From NCBI GenBank assembly GCA_043736395.1, contig JAYTCQ010000282.1:1-40925 (forward strand): a stretch of 40,925 nucleotides of DNA. The letters run 5' to 3'. Below are positions 8,029 through 16,536 of the stretch, one piece after another. The notes below the pieces were generated by a model, which saw only the letters and a program-made list of their open reading frames with translations, was not told the DNA's origin and searched no databases. The position numbers and the translations under genes are program-made. The DNA is from JAFDVL01 sp043736395 (GTDB taxonomy: Bacteria > Acidobacteriota > Blastocatellia > RBC074). Each line of letters starts with the position of its first letter. Positions within the stretch are counted from its first letter, which is position 1.

Positions 8029-9534
8029 ATGCTGCAGATCTACGACGCCATCATCATCGGAGCAGGACACAACGGACTCATAACCGCGGCTTATCTCTCC
8101 CGTGCCGGTCTGAAAGTCTGCGTTCTCGAACGCCGTTCGTTGATTGGCGGAGCTGCCGTCACCGAAGAATTATTCCCTGGTTGTCGAGTTTCAACTCTCT
8201 CGTATTTATGCAGCCTGCTGCAACCGTGCATCGTCGAAGAATTGGAACTGAAAAAATTCGGTTATCTAATTTCCCCTAAAAATCCCCCATTTTTCACTGC
8301 CTTTCCTGATGGGCGACATTTATTTTTTTGGCAGGACATTGAAAAAACGCTCGAAGAATTCAAGCGTTTTTCAGTCAAAGATGCTGCGGCGTATCCAGCC
8401 TTCTGCGAACGAATTGAAAATCTTTGCGCACAGGTTGAAGCGACATTGCTGCAATCCAATCCTCAACCTTCACCTGAACTTTTAGAATTCAGTCAGCGTA
8501 GTGTCCGCGAAGTTTTAGACGAATATTTTGAATCCGAAGAAATCAAAGCCACGCTCTCAACGGATGGAATAATAGGATTTAACGGAGGCCCTTCGACGCC
8601 TGGAACCGCCTACAACATGCTTCATCATTTGATGGGAATGGCAGCGGGGAGTCGCGGATTATGGGGCTTCGTACGCGGCGGGATGGGTGCAGTCTCAAAT
8701 GCAATCGCACAATCCGCCATCGTGCACGGAGCGACAATTCGCACAAATTCCGAAGTCGCACAAATCCTCATCAAGAACGATCAAGCATCCGGTGTAGTCT
8801 TAAAATCCGGCGAAGAAATTCACGCAAAATTTATTATTTCCAACGCCGATCCCAAGCGGACTTTTTCAAACTTTGTCGCGCCAAAATATTTGCCCGATGA
8901 ATTCAAATCCAAAGTAGAAAATTTCAAATGCGAAGGCGTTTCCGTCAAAATAAATTTGCTCACGGACGGTCTGCCAAATTTCACCGCGTATCCAACTTCT
9001 GGCAAAAATCCCGGACTGCCGCATCTCTCAACAATGCACATTTTGCCTTCGATGGATTATCTGGATCGCGGCTGGGAAGAAGCAAAAAATGGCGAACCAT
9101 CCACGCATCCCATGTTGGAAATCGGCATCCCCACCGCCTACGATAATTCACTGGCTCCTGCCGGAAAACACTTGCTGAGCATCTTCGCGCAATACGCACC
9201 GTACGCCCTAAAATCTGGCACTTGGGATTAATCCACAAAAAATAATTTTGCGGATCGTTGCCTGAAGACACTGGCGGAATACGCGCCAAATATTCACGAC
9301 ATTATCCTTGATCGCAAAGTCATTTCGCCGCTCGACATCGAACAGGAATACGGCTTAACCGGCGGCAGTATTTTTCACGGCAACATCACCTTCGATCAAT
9401 TATTCGAGAAGCGATTCAGCTATCGCACTCCAATCAAAAATTTATATTTGTGTAGCTCCGGCACACATCCTGGCGGCGGCGTGATGGGAGCGGCGGGATA
9501 TAACGCCGCGCAGGAAATCCTAGCAATTCCATAG
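8029..9534 (+). pseudogene. Phytoene-desaturase-like FAD-dependent oxidoreductase interrupted by an in-frame TAA
   Basis: The frame encodes a CrtI/phytoene-desaturase-like NAD(P)/FAD oxidoreductase of about 501 residues. The N-terminal dinucleotide motif is IIIGAGHNGLITAAYLSRAG, followed by the LERR-type ribose-binding position and IGGAAVTEE. A TAA at 9229-9231 (codon 401) stops translation after SGTWD. The same frame continues with FADRCLKTLAEYAPN and GLTGGSIFHGNI, then the C-terminal FAD-binding signature SSGTHPGGGVMGAAGYNAA, and ends at a TAG (9532-9534). The conserved C-terminus therefore lies beyond the stop. Cause may be a nonsense mutation, an assembly error or, less likely, readthrough. 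The ATG at 8029 was chosen because an earlier in-frame ATG (7975) lies inside the upstream repeat. A carotenoid substrate is not established; no other carotenoid gene is near. Confidence 0.85.
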
Positions 9535-9621
9535 AGTCTATTAAGTCTGTAGAGTCCATAGAGTCTAGGAAGTTCGCTACGCGTAGCGGGCTGTTGACTC
9601 TACAGACTCAATAGACTCCAT
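9531..9621. repeat. Inverted-repeat element made of AGTCTRTAGAGTC-like units
   Basis: Arms of 26 bases (9531-9556 and 9596-9621) are inverted copies with two mismatches, and each arm is itself built from reiterated AGTCTATAGAGTC-like words. The centre holds a perfect 14-bp palindrome, CGCTACGCGTAGCG (9575-9588). The left arm begins within the terminal TAG of the oxidoreductase frame. A further AGTCTAGG and TAGACTCAACAGACT extend the pattern to about 9635. It has no coding potential and no clear T tract. Confidence 0.8.
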
Positions 9622-9751
9622 AGACTCAACAGACTTCTTCCCTCCCCTTCTGCCATTAACAAACATCCTAATCAGTGGTATAGAAATAGTATTAACCTGA
9701 AAAGTAAATAACTGCTTTTTACGATTTTCCGTCAACTTACGAAAGGAAAAC

Positions 9752-10594
9752 ATGGACGCTACTACGATTGGTTTTGTTGCTCTTGCTACGACGATTCTTC
9801 TTTTTATCGCGCGTGGAGTTTATCAATTAATTCTCGGCGTTCCGATCACCGAAGCCTTAATTCATCACGATAATAAGGCCGCGGCAATTGCGCTGGCGGG
9901 CTTTTTGTTTGGGGTCATCCAAGTCATCATTCCGGTCTTTGGCGGCCCGATCCATTCATTCTGGAACGACCTCGGCAATGTTGCTGCTTACGGTTTTATC
10001 GGGATTCTCGTCCTCACCGTTTCAGGCCTGATTTTCACGTGGTATTGCCAAGCCACAGGAACGCATTTGAGAGATCAAATTGCTAGTGGAAATGTTGCTG
10101 CCGGAATCACAGCGGCTGGCGCGTATCTAGCCGTCAGCGGATTAACCAGCGGAATTCTGACAGGCGACGGCGGAGCAATTTTACCAACCATTATTTTCTG
10201 GGCAGCCGGATTATTGGCATTAATCGTTCTGACGCATTTGTTTCGAATGCTCACCGCCTACGACGATGCAAAATTAATCAGTGAAGGTAACATCGCGGCG
10301 GCGCTGGGGTTTGCAGGATTGATTATCGCGATGGGATTAATGGTTGGTTATTCGATTTCGGGAAATTTCACCGGCTACCGCGAAGGCTTTATCGGATTCG
10401 GTTTGATGTTATTGCTGACCTTAATTTTTTATCCGGTTCGGCAGTTAATCGTCCAAACGCTGATTCTCGGCGGAGGATTTAGTTTGTACAATGGTCGCCT
10501 TGACAAAGAAATCGCCGAGGATCAGAACGTTGGCGCAGGAGTCCTCGAAGCGGTTGGTTATATCGCCACAGCCCTTTTAATCACTCATCTATGA
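9752..10594 (+). CDS. DUF350-family inner-membrane protein (duplicated domain)
   Basis: A 280-residue hydrophobic protein with about eight membrane segments. It contains four copies of the DUF350 half-repeat, in which a polar N-A-A-type helix start precedes a glycine-rich membrane helix: HHDNKAAAIALAG, ASGNVAAGITAAG, SEGNIAAALGFAG and NVGAGVLEAVG. It is thus two tandem DUF350 domains. The molecular function of DUF350 proteins is not established. The start at 9752 has a good GAAAGGA ribosome site about 6 bases upstream. Its stop overlaps the start of the next gene in an ATGA arrangement (10591-10594), showing translational coupling to the secreted hydrolase downstream. Confidence 0.88.
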   Translation: MDATTIGFVALATTILLFIARGVYQLILGVPITEALIHHDNKAAAIALAGFLFGVIQVIIPVFGGPIHSFWNDLGNVAAYGFIGILVLTVSGLIFTWYCQATGTHLRDQIASGNVAAGITAAGAYLAVSGLTSGILTGDGGAILPTIIFWAAGLLALIVLTHLFRMLTAYDDAKLISEGNIAAALGFAGLIIAMGLMVGYSISGNFTGYREGFIGFGLMLLLTLIFYPVRQLIVQTLILGGGFSLYNGRLDKEIAEDQNVGAGVLEAVGYIATALLITHL

Positions 10595-12543
10595 AACAAT
10601 TTCTGTTTGTCGTGTCCCTCTTCGCTTTTATCCAAATTGGAATGGCGCAGGAAATCCCCACAATTGATCGGCGGACGAAAGAGGTCAGACATCTTGACCT
10701 TAAATACGAGCCACCCGTTTATCAAACAAAAGAAGAATGGCTGGCGCGCGCCGCACAGCTTCGGAAGCAGATTTTATTCGCTTCGGGCTTATTCCCTGAA
10801 CCAGTCAAAAACCCCTTAAATGCTCAGGTTTTTGGCAAAATTGACAAAGGTGATTACACCGTCGAAAAAGTTTTTTTTGAAAGCTTCCCCGGTCATTACG
10901 TCACAGGAAATTTGTACAAGCCAAAAAACATCAGCGGCAAAGTTCCAGCAGTTCTCTGTCCGCATGGACATTGGGCGTACGGGCGACTTGAAAATCAACA
11001 ATTGAATTCCGGACAGGCGCGAGCGGCGAATTTTGCGCGGCAGGGATACATCGCATTTTCGTGGGATATGGTGGGTTACAACGACAGTATCGCCGTCCCG
11101 CACACTTTCGCGAATCATCGCGAAGGCTTGGTCGCCGAGTCTTTGTGGGGAATTAATTTGCTCGGATTGCAACTTTGGAATTCAATTCGTTCAGTAGATT
11201 TTTTGTTGTCGTTGCCTGAAGTGGATGCAGGAAAATTAGCAGTCACTGGAGAATCCGGCGGCGCGACGCAAACATTTTTGCTCTACGCCGTAGATGATCG
11301 CATCAAAGTTTCGGCTCCGGTGAATATGATTTCATCAGTCATGCAAGGCGGCAGCGTCTGCGAAAATGCACCGCTTTTACGAATTGATACCAACAACATG
11401 GAAATCGGAGCGATGATGGCTCCGCGTCCGATGATGATGATTGCGGCGACGGGTGATTGGACGAAAGATACGCCGACAGTTGAATATCCTGCCGTCCAAA
11501 ATATTTACAAATTGCTGGGCGCGGGCGACAAAGTGAATTTTGCGCAATTCGATTCGCCGCACAATTATCACCGTGAAAGCCGCGAAGCCGTCTACGGCGC
11601 TTTCGCCTATTGGTTGCAGGGACGCAAAGAATTCGGGCCACTCAAAGAAGCATCAAGTAATATTCCGACGCTGCCAGAGCTATTAGTATTTTACGGACGC
11701 TCTCGGCCTGAAAATGAACTGAATGAAAAACAGCTCACAGCGGCTTTGATCAAAGCTCATCAGCAACAGTTGGATGATCTGCAAAAACAGGATGCTGACA
11801 AATTCAAAACGCAATTTGGCGAAGCGTTGAAGCTTTCTATCATGGCAGAAAATCCGAAGCCCGAAGATTTAACAAGCGTCACTAAAGCGCCTTCAGGAAT
11901 CACCGTAATTTCTCGAAAAAATCGGCAGGATTTAGTCGCACTAAGCATCACGCGCACTAAACAAAAGAAATCAGATTCCTGGGTTTTAATCGCTTCTCCA
12001 GTCAGCGAATTCATGTCCGAAACCAAAGCTCTGACGGAACAGTTATTGAAGGATGGTCACAACGTCGCTTTTATGACTACTTTTCCAGGTCGAAGCAACG
12101 GCGAAGACCCGAATAAATTTAAGTTTCTAACAACCTACAACCGCAGCGATGATGCGAACCGGATTCAGGATATTTTGACCGCCGTCGCGTACCTGAACAA
12201 AATCAAAGGTACAGCAATATTAAATATCATCGGAGTCAAAGAGGCGGGATTGCATACGATTCTGGCGCAGGCGATAGCTCCGGGAGCAGACAAAATTATT
12301 GCCGACGCCGCGCAATTTGAGACGAATAATGATCAGGAATTTTTGAAGAAAATGGCAATTCCGGGCATCCGACGCGCCGGAGATTTTAGAACAGCAATCA
12401 CCCTCATCGCCCCATCAACATTGACGATTCACAACGCGGGGACGAAATTTCATGTGAGTAATTCGGCGGTTCAGATTAGGAATGAGAAGTTGAGTGAATT
12501 GGCGATTTCGGAGTTGTTGAGGATTAAATTAAATCCAAAATAA
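10591..12543 (+). CDS. Secreted alpha/beta-hydrolase (acetyl-xylan-esterase-like) with a second degenerate hydrolase domain
   Basis: A 650-residue exported protein with signal peptide MKQFLFVVSLFAFIQIGMAQ. The first domain is an alpha/beta hydrolase with the nucleophile elbow GESGG (S222). The region APRPMMMIAATGDWTKDTP carries the likely acid, and SPHNYHRESREAVY the likely histidine. This resembles the large acetyl-xylan-esterase-like families common in acidobacteria and planctomycetes. The C-terminal part, from about residue 460, again has hydrolase-like order (WVLIASPVSEF, then LNIIGVKEAGLHTILAQ), but the elbow serine position is not a serine, so this second domain looks catalytically dead. 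The natural substrate is unknown; acylated carbohydrate is an inference from the family. Start and upstream stop overlap by 4 bases. Confidence 0.85.
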   Translation: MKQFLFVVSLFAFIQIGMAQEIPTIDRRTKEVRHLDLKYEPPVYQTKEEWLARAAQLRKQILFASGLFPEPVKNPLNAQVFGKIDKGDYTVEKVFFESFPGHYVTGNLYKPKNISGKVPAVLCPHGHWAYGRLENQQLNSGQARAANFARQGYIAFSWDMVGYNDSIAVPHTFANHREGLVAESLWGINLLGLQLWNSIRSVDFLLSLPEVDAGKLAVTGESGGATQTFLLYAVDDRIKVSAPVNMISSVMQGGSVCENAPLLRIDTNNMEIGAMMAPRPMMMIAATGDWTKDTPTVEYPAVQNIYKLLGAGDKVNFAQFDSPHNYHRESREAVYGAFAYWLQGRKEFGPLKEASSNIPTLPELLVFYGRSRPENELNEKQLTAALIKAHQQQLDDLQKQDADKFKTQFGEALKLSIMAENPKPEDLTSVTKAPSGITVISRKNRQDLVALSITRTKQKKSDSWVLIASPVSEFMSETKALTEQLLKDGHNVAFMTTFPGRSNGEDPNKFKFLTTYNRSDDANRIQDILTAVAYLNKIKGTAILNIIGVKEAGLHTILAQAIAPGADKIIADAAQFETNNDQEFLKKMAIPGIRRAGDFRTAITLIAPSTLTIHNAGTKFHVSNSAVQIRNEKLSELAISELLRIKLNPK

Positions 12544-12590
12544 TGCTGTCATTAATTCGCCTACGGCAAAGTTCAATTCTTTTTTCTAGT

Positions 12591-12614
12591 AGCCCAGCAA
12601 TTCATGGCTGGGAA
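12591..12614. repeat. Short REP-like hairpin
   Basis: The stem CCCAGC (12593-12598) pairs with GCTGGG (12607-12612) around an 8-base loop, in the gap between the convergent hydrolase and xisI genes. The AGCCCAG...CTGGG form is the same as the middle hairpin of the cluster at 20515-20598, suggesting one dispersed family. The rest of this 142-base gap shows a weak GGCTT/AAGCC pair at about 12647-12665 and nothing else. Confidence 0.45.
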
Positions 12615-12685
12615 GAATGACCATAAATCAACAGCCAGATTGATGGGGCTTGCACGGGCTTAAGCCAAGAAAAATGGAATTACTT

Positions 12686-13018
12686 TTACGCAGCCATAAG
12701 ATCAGATTGGCTTACACGCGTAAATTTCAGGGCAGTCATAATATTCGCAGAAGGAATTCCTGCTTCTATCAAAGCGAGGCTTAGACCTTCTTCCGTATTA
12801 TCATCTTCAATGACAACTATCCCATCCACCAGCCGTGCGTGAAAAATGATTGCATCAACTCGACGTTTATTATCCCATCCTGTAGCAATCAATAAAAAAT
12901 GTCCAATTGCTTCATCGCAGACGGCTGTCATTGTGATAGGTTGCAAGCTCGGTTGGTGCTTTGCTTCTTCGAGCAATACTCGTCGAATTATTTCTGCATA
13001 ATTCAAGGTTTGATCCAT
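12686..13018 (-). CDS. xisI: XisI family protein
   Basis: A 110-residue protein matching the XisI family along its length: LNYAEIIRRVLLEEAKHQP, then ATGWDNKRRVDAIIFHARL, DGIVVIEDDNTEEGLSLALIEAGIP and a C-terminal ALKFTRV. XisI was named as a controlling factor for excision of the fdxN element in Anabaena, but homologues occur widely outside heterocystous cyanobacteria, where the role is unclear. It overlaps the end of xisH by 16 bases, so the two are translated from one message. The ATG at 13018 is the only sensible start. Confidence 0.92.
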   Translation of the reverse strand: MDQTLNYAEIIRRVLLEEAKHQPSLQPITMTAVCDEAIGHFLLIATGWDNKRRVDAIIFHARLVDGIVVIEDDNTEEGLSLALIEAGIPSANIMTALKFTRVSQSDLMAA

Positions 13019-13422
13019 TGCAAAATCTCCTCTTTTCGCTCGTCAAAAATTAGCAGCTTAATCTTACTGCGAGTAACTACCATTTCGAAAATGGGTTTGT
13101 GAAAGTAACTATGATACGCATCTTCGCTTAAGGCTAAAAATAGTTCACGCTCAGCATCCCGTTCATCTAATGCCCATTGATACAACTGTAATTGCCCCAT
13201 CGTTTTCTCAAGTTCACTGATAGGTGAAAGTGTATCAAAATTTTTTACTTCTACCGCAATTTTTCGTCCGGCTTTTTCTGCTGCAAATGTTTTTTCAGCG
13301 CCTAAATCAGCCTTCAGAACGGTGTCTCCGAGCACTAGCTGTAACGGATCAGCGGTAATTGTCCAGCCATCTTTTTCTAGAGCGTGCCTTAATGGTTGAT
13401 GAAAACCATCGCGTCTCGACAT
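13003..13422 (-). CDS. xisH: XisH family protein (PD-(D/E)xK-like nuclease fold)
   Basis: A 139-residue protein starting MSRRDGFHQPLRHALEKDGW. The sequence then shows a D39 followed by VEVK (E58-x-K60), the order expected of a PD-(D/E)xK nuclease core, and MGQLQLYQWAL, a helix typical of XisH proteins. A longer in-frame extension to 13500 exists but reads through a hairpin and has no family-like sequence, so the ATG at 13422 is preferred. It forms an overlapping pair with xisI. There is no recombinase nearby to excise anything, so the original excision-factor name probably does not describe the job here. A nuclease or defence-type role is conjecture. Confidence 0.88.
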   Translation of the reverse strand: MSRRDGFHQPLRHALEKDGWTITADPLQLVLGDTVLKADLGAEKTFAAEKAGRKIAVEVKNFDTLSPISELEKTMGQLQLYQWALDERDAERELFLALSEDAYHSYFHKPIFEMVVTRSKIKLLIFDERKEEILQWIKP

Positions 13423-13453
13423 AATTTTTCCCGATTTAAAATTATTATATGAA

Positions 13454-13498
13454 GAACCAGGTCGCCTATAATTAAAACAATCACAGGCGACCTGGTTC
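13454..13498. repeat. Perfect 14-bp inverted repeat upstream of xisH
   Basis: GAACCAGGTCGCCT (13454-13467) and AGGCGACCTGGTTC (13485-13498) are perfect complements around a 17-base AT-rich loop. It lies 32 bases upstream of the xisH ATG and 20 bases after the stop of the next minus-strand gene. It could end transcription of that gene, act as an operator for xisHI, or be a repeat element. There is no strong T tract on the minus strand, only ATATAATAAT. Confidence 0.75.
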
Positions 13499-13517
13499 AT
13501 TCTCCAAATTATCTAGA

Positions 13518-14507
13518 TTACTTCACCTTATACTTCTCAATAATCGCCTTCAGCCCATCCGCCGAAGATGCTTTGTGGCGCAGTTTATAGATATTCTGCG
13601 TCTCGCCCAGCAGTTGATCGTACATGGCTTTCGATTCCGGTTTGCCTTCGACCAAAGCCAGCGCGTGGGCGGAATAATCAATGATGACATCCATTGCCGC
13701 TTCGGCTGCTTTTAGTTTGGCGGGCTTTTCAGCATTCGAAGCCACGTTATAATCCATCGCCGCTCTCCGATAGTCACCATCCGCTAAGGCTGAGAGCATA
13801 AAATAATTATTCGGATTATTTGGACTCAATGTGGCGGCCTTCTCAAAGCTGGCTTTTGCGGCGGCAGCGTCTTGTTCAGAATAAAAAATCAGGCCTTGTG
13901 AAAAATACAATTCCGGCAATTGTTGTTTTTTCAAAAGTGCCCAGCTTTCGGGATTCGTTTTTTCCGGAATTTTATCGGCTTCGATCAGGGCGATGGCTTT
14001 TGCGGCGTAGCCTTTTGAAACTTCTGCGTAATCAGCCTTCCCTTGCTGCAAGGCGTTACGTCCGGCAATCGCCAGGGCAGTCAATAAAAATGCCTGATCA
14101 GGTTCTTTTTCTAACGCCTTTGGCGCCAGCTTAAACGCTTCATCAACGGCTCCAGTTGAAATGAGGGCATCCACTTTGCCACTTAAAATATAGCTTCCCT
14201 CTTCTTCGGTCGAGAAAAGTTTGCTGTAAGTATCGTACTGTGAAAGCCGGGCCTTCGGATCATTGTTACGATAAATTTCTTCTGCCAGATATTTGGCAAT
14301 TTGTGGTCGAAGTGTGCTTTTCGGATTTTTCTTACTAAATTCTTCGGCGGCCTTCATCTTCGCTAGAAAGTCTTTGGCGGCTTCCACTTTTTTGGCCGCG
14401 TCAGCTTCACCCTGCGAAACTTTCGGCGTGTCCTGTGCCAGCGAACTCACGGCGAAAAATGCGGCGAGCGCTGAAACTTGAATGAGAGAACGAATAAATA
14501 ATTTCAT
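13518..14507 (-). CDS. Exported TPR-like protein of unknown function
   Basis: A 329-residue protein with signal peptide MKLFIRSLIQVSALAAFFAV ending SLAQ. The mature part is alpha-helical and rich in A, K, E and L. At least one clear tetratricopeptide-like unit is visible in the C-terminal half, with pattern LYFSQGLIFYSEQDAAAAKA then FEKAATLSPNNPNNYFMLSA. Earlier helices (DEAFKLAPKALEKEPDQAFL) fit more degenerate TPR units. Such proteins are usually periplasmic scaffolds; no partner can be named. It is divergent from the Tat-exported oxidoreductase gene, sharing a 246-base upstream region. Confidence 0.75.
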   Translation of the reverse strand: MKLFIRSLIQVSALAAFFAVSSLAQDTPKVSQGEADAAKKVEAAKDFLAKMKAAEEFSKKNPKSTLRPQIAKYLAEEIYRNNDPKARLSQYDTYSKLFSTEEEGSYILSGKVDALISTGAVDEAFKLAPKALEKEPDQAFLLTALAIAGRNALQQGKADYAEVSKGYAAKAIALIEADKIPEKTNPESWALLKKQQLPELYFSQGLIFYSEQDAAAAKASFEKAATLSPNNPNNYFMLSALADGDYRRAAMDYNVASNAEKPAKLKAAEAAMDVIIDYSAHALALVEGKPESKAMYDQLLGETQNIYKLRHKASSADGLKAIIEKYKVK

Positions 14508-14753
14508 TGATGTTTTCCTTTATAGAAAAAAATATGAGTCAAGCCTAAAGGCCGTCTTCGTTGTAGTTGATTAAATTGCAAGATTTCTTGTGGGATAAAA
14601 TTACCAGAAAAACTACGCTCTCTGCAAATCCTCAGAAGGGATTGGTAAATCCACTTTACTATGTCGAGTAATTTTGAGTACAATACTCTTTCCGTCATCA
14701 AGGTATTTTCCTTAAATTTAGTGAAACCACTTCTCAAACTTCAAAGGGTGAAT

Positions 14754-16031
14754 ATGAAAAAACAAGACCTTTCACGCAGAAATTTCATGAAGTCTTCAGC
14801 GGCGGTCACGGCTGCAACGTTGACGGCTTCTAATTTAAGCTTCGTCAAAGCCGAATCCGTCCGCGGATCCAAAGCTAATTCCATGGTGGAAATTGGCTGG
14901 GTCGGTAACGGCGGACAAGGTTCGCGCGACGCGCAATTGCTCGAAGCCACCGGACAAGCCAAAATTGTTGGCATCGCCGATTATTTCAAATATCGCACCG
15001 ACAAAGCTTTGACCTGGCTCAAAAATGTTGATCCAAAAAGTGTTCACAACGGGATCAATGCCTACAAAGAAATTATGGCTTCCAAAGTGGATGCCGTATT
15101 GCTGACCACGCCGCCAGGATTCCGTCCTGAACACTTCAAAGCTGCCGTTGACGCGAAGAAACATATCTTCGCTGAAAAACCGTTAGCAGTAGATGCTCCC
15201 GGTTGCCGATTGGTTGCTGCCGCTGGTGACAAGGCGAAAATGAATAATATGACTGTCGTCGTAGGCTTGCAGCGTCATTACAGCAAAGCCTATCGCGCCT
15301 GCAAAAAATTAATTGATGAAGGTGCGCTCGGCAATATTGGACTCGCGCATTCCGCGTGGGATCAGGGTGATTTATGGCAGGATCGCCGCGCAAAATATGA
15401 CAAAGCGAAATGGCCGACCCAAATGGATTGGGAAGTCGAACATTGGTATTACTTCCGCTGGTTATCAGGCGATCATATAGTCGAACAAAACATTCACAAC
15501 ATTGACGTCATCAACTGGATGTTCAATGCGCATCCGATCAAAGCTGCCGGATTTGGCGGTCGTCAGGTACGCAAAGAAATCGGTGACATCTATGATCACT
15601 TCGGCATTAATTACGAATACGCCAACGGTGTAGTTTCCAGCAACACCTGCATCCAGATTGATGGTACGAAAGGTGACGTTTCAGAAACGATTCGCGGCTC
15701 AAAAGCGATGTTCACCACCAGCAACGGCAAAGGTGGAACCGGCACTGCGGGCATCATCGGAGCTCGTAAAAAAGGAATGACCGAAGACCCCATCGTTTAT
15801 AAATACGAAGGTGGCCCTGACAAACATTACGATCAGGAAGCCGAAACTTTCGTCGCCAGCGTGTTAGGCAAAGGCGAAGGCGAAGACAAATACCGCAACG
15901 ATACTGCGTATGGAGTTGACTCTACCTTTACTGCCATCATCGGGCGCGATGCCGCCTACAAAGGCAAAGTCCTGCTCTGGGATGAGCATTGGAAATCCAA
16001 CGAAAAATTGGCTTTCAAGGGCGGAGCTTAA
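14754..16031 (+). CDS. Tat-exported Gfo/Idh/MocA family oxidoreductase
   Basis: A 425-residue protein. The N-terminus MKKQDLSRRNFMKSSAAVTA is a twin-arginine signal (SRRNFMK) followed by a hydrophobic stretch, so the enzyme is exported folded with its cofactor. The Rossmann domain begins IGWVGNGGQGSRDAQLLEAT, and the family motif EKP occurs in HIFAEKPLAVDAPG. The C-terminal half holds the substrate-binding fold with HNIDVINWMF. Sugar or inositol dehydrogenation is the usual family activity; the substrate is unknown. The ATG at 14754 has AAAGGGTG 7 bases upstream and gives a clean Tat signal, so a longer reading to 14661 is rejected. A hairpin and then a strong terminator follow the stop. Confidence 0.92.
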   Translation: MKKQDLSRRNFMKSSAAVTAATLTASNLSFVKAESVRGSKANSMVEIGWVGNGGQGSRDAQLLEATGQAKIVGIADYFKYRTDKALTWLKNVDPKSVHNGINAYKEIMASKVDAVLLTTPPGFRPEHFKAAVDAKKHIFAEKPLAVDAPGCRLVAAAGDKAKMNNMTVVVGLQRHYSKAYRACKKLIDEGALGNIGLAHSAWDQGDLWQDRRAKYDKAKWPTQMDWEVEHWYYFRWLSGDHIVEQNIHNIDVINWMFNAHPIKAAGFGGRQVRKEIGDIYDHFGINYEYANGVVSSNTCIQIDGTKGDVSETIRGSKAMFTTSNGKGGTGTAGIIGARKKGMTEDPIVYKYEGGPDKHYDQEAETFVASVLGKGEGEDKYRNDTAYGVDSTFTAIIGRDAAYKGKVLLWDEHWKSNEKLAFKGGA

Positions 16032-16045
16032 AAAAGTTTGTAGCC

Positions 16046-16059
16046 CCGCCTTCAGGCGG
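16046..16059. repeat. Short GC hairpin after the oxidoreductase gene
   Basis: CCGCC-TTCA-GGCGG forms a perfect 5-bp stem within the sequence TAGCCCCGCCTTCAGGCGG, 14 bases after the stop. It resembles the short AGCCC-type hairpins at 12591 and 20515 in having TAGCCC next to the stem. The true terminator appears to be the next hairpin at 16088. Confidence 0.45.
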
Positions 16060-16087
16060 AATTACCAGCCAAAGCTAAGAACCAAAA

Positions 16088-16125
16088 AAAAAGGCGCAGC
16101 AGAAAATTTTCCGCTGTGCCTTTTT
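16088..16125. terminator. Bidirectional rho-independent terminator
   Basis: A long hairpin between convergent genes: AAAAAGGCGCAGC pairs with GCTGTGCCTTTTT with one G-U pair, and the inner GAAAA/TTTTC extends the stem past one mismatch. An A tract lies on one side and a T tract on the other, so it can terminate both the Gfo/Idh/MocA gene (plus) and the small hypothetical (minus). Confidence 0.85.
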
Positions 16126-16139
16126 CTTTCACGCTGATT

Positions 16140-16454
16140 TTATTTAAAGGAATCAAGCTCAGGCAGTTTCAACATATTAAGGAAGTGGCGACGTTCCTCT
16201 TTTTCTTCAGAGACCTTCCGCTCTTCGCGGGTCTTCAGGTCTTCCAGCAGAGCCGTCCGGCGTTCGCTGGAAACTCGCCGCCGCTCATCCACATCGGTGA
16301 TCGTACGCAGATGGGCATCAATGACTGCCAGATAAACCGGGTCACCACAATCGCTGTATAATTCTCTGGTAGCCCGCAACTGTGACATCGCGTGGCTTCT
16401 TTTCTGTTCGTCCGTCATATTCGAAATTTGCGAGAGGAAATTACTTGTCTTCAT
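16140..16454 (-). CDS. Small hypothetical protein, charged and helical
   Basis: About 104 residues from the ATG at 16454 (MKTSNFLSQISNMTDEQKRS); a TTG at 16484 could add ten residues. It is soluble, with no signal or membrane segment. The C-terminal half is a highly charged, probably coiled-coil helix (TALLEDLKTREERKVSEEKE). I do not recognise a family. It lies divergent from nnr with a short shared promoter region and ends at a shared bidirectional terminator, so it is transcribed alone. The consistent coding character and the terminator support a real gene. Confidence 0.55.
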   Translation of the reverse strand: MKTSNFLSQISNMTDEQKRSHAMSQLRATRELYSDCGDPVYLAVIDAHLRTITDVDERRRVSSERRTALLEDLKTREERKVSEEKEERRHFLNMLKLPELDSFK

Positions 16455-16536
16455 TAAGATACTTCGATTAGTGATTTCGATCAACTTCTAAACGAGCAAT
16501 ATTTTTTCTGATTCGTTTCGGCTACAATTTCAAGCA

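Noticed and set aside
13423..13500. N-terminal extension of XisH
   Set aside because: It is the translation of a perfect hairpin and its loop, with no family similarity.
14661..14753. 31-residue extension of the Tat-exported oxidoreductase
   Set aside because: It would bury the twin-arginine signal internally; the ATG at 14754 has a good ribosome site and gives a proper Tat signal peptide.
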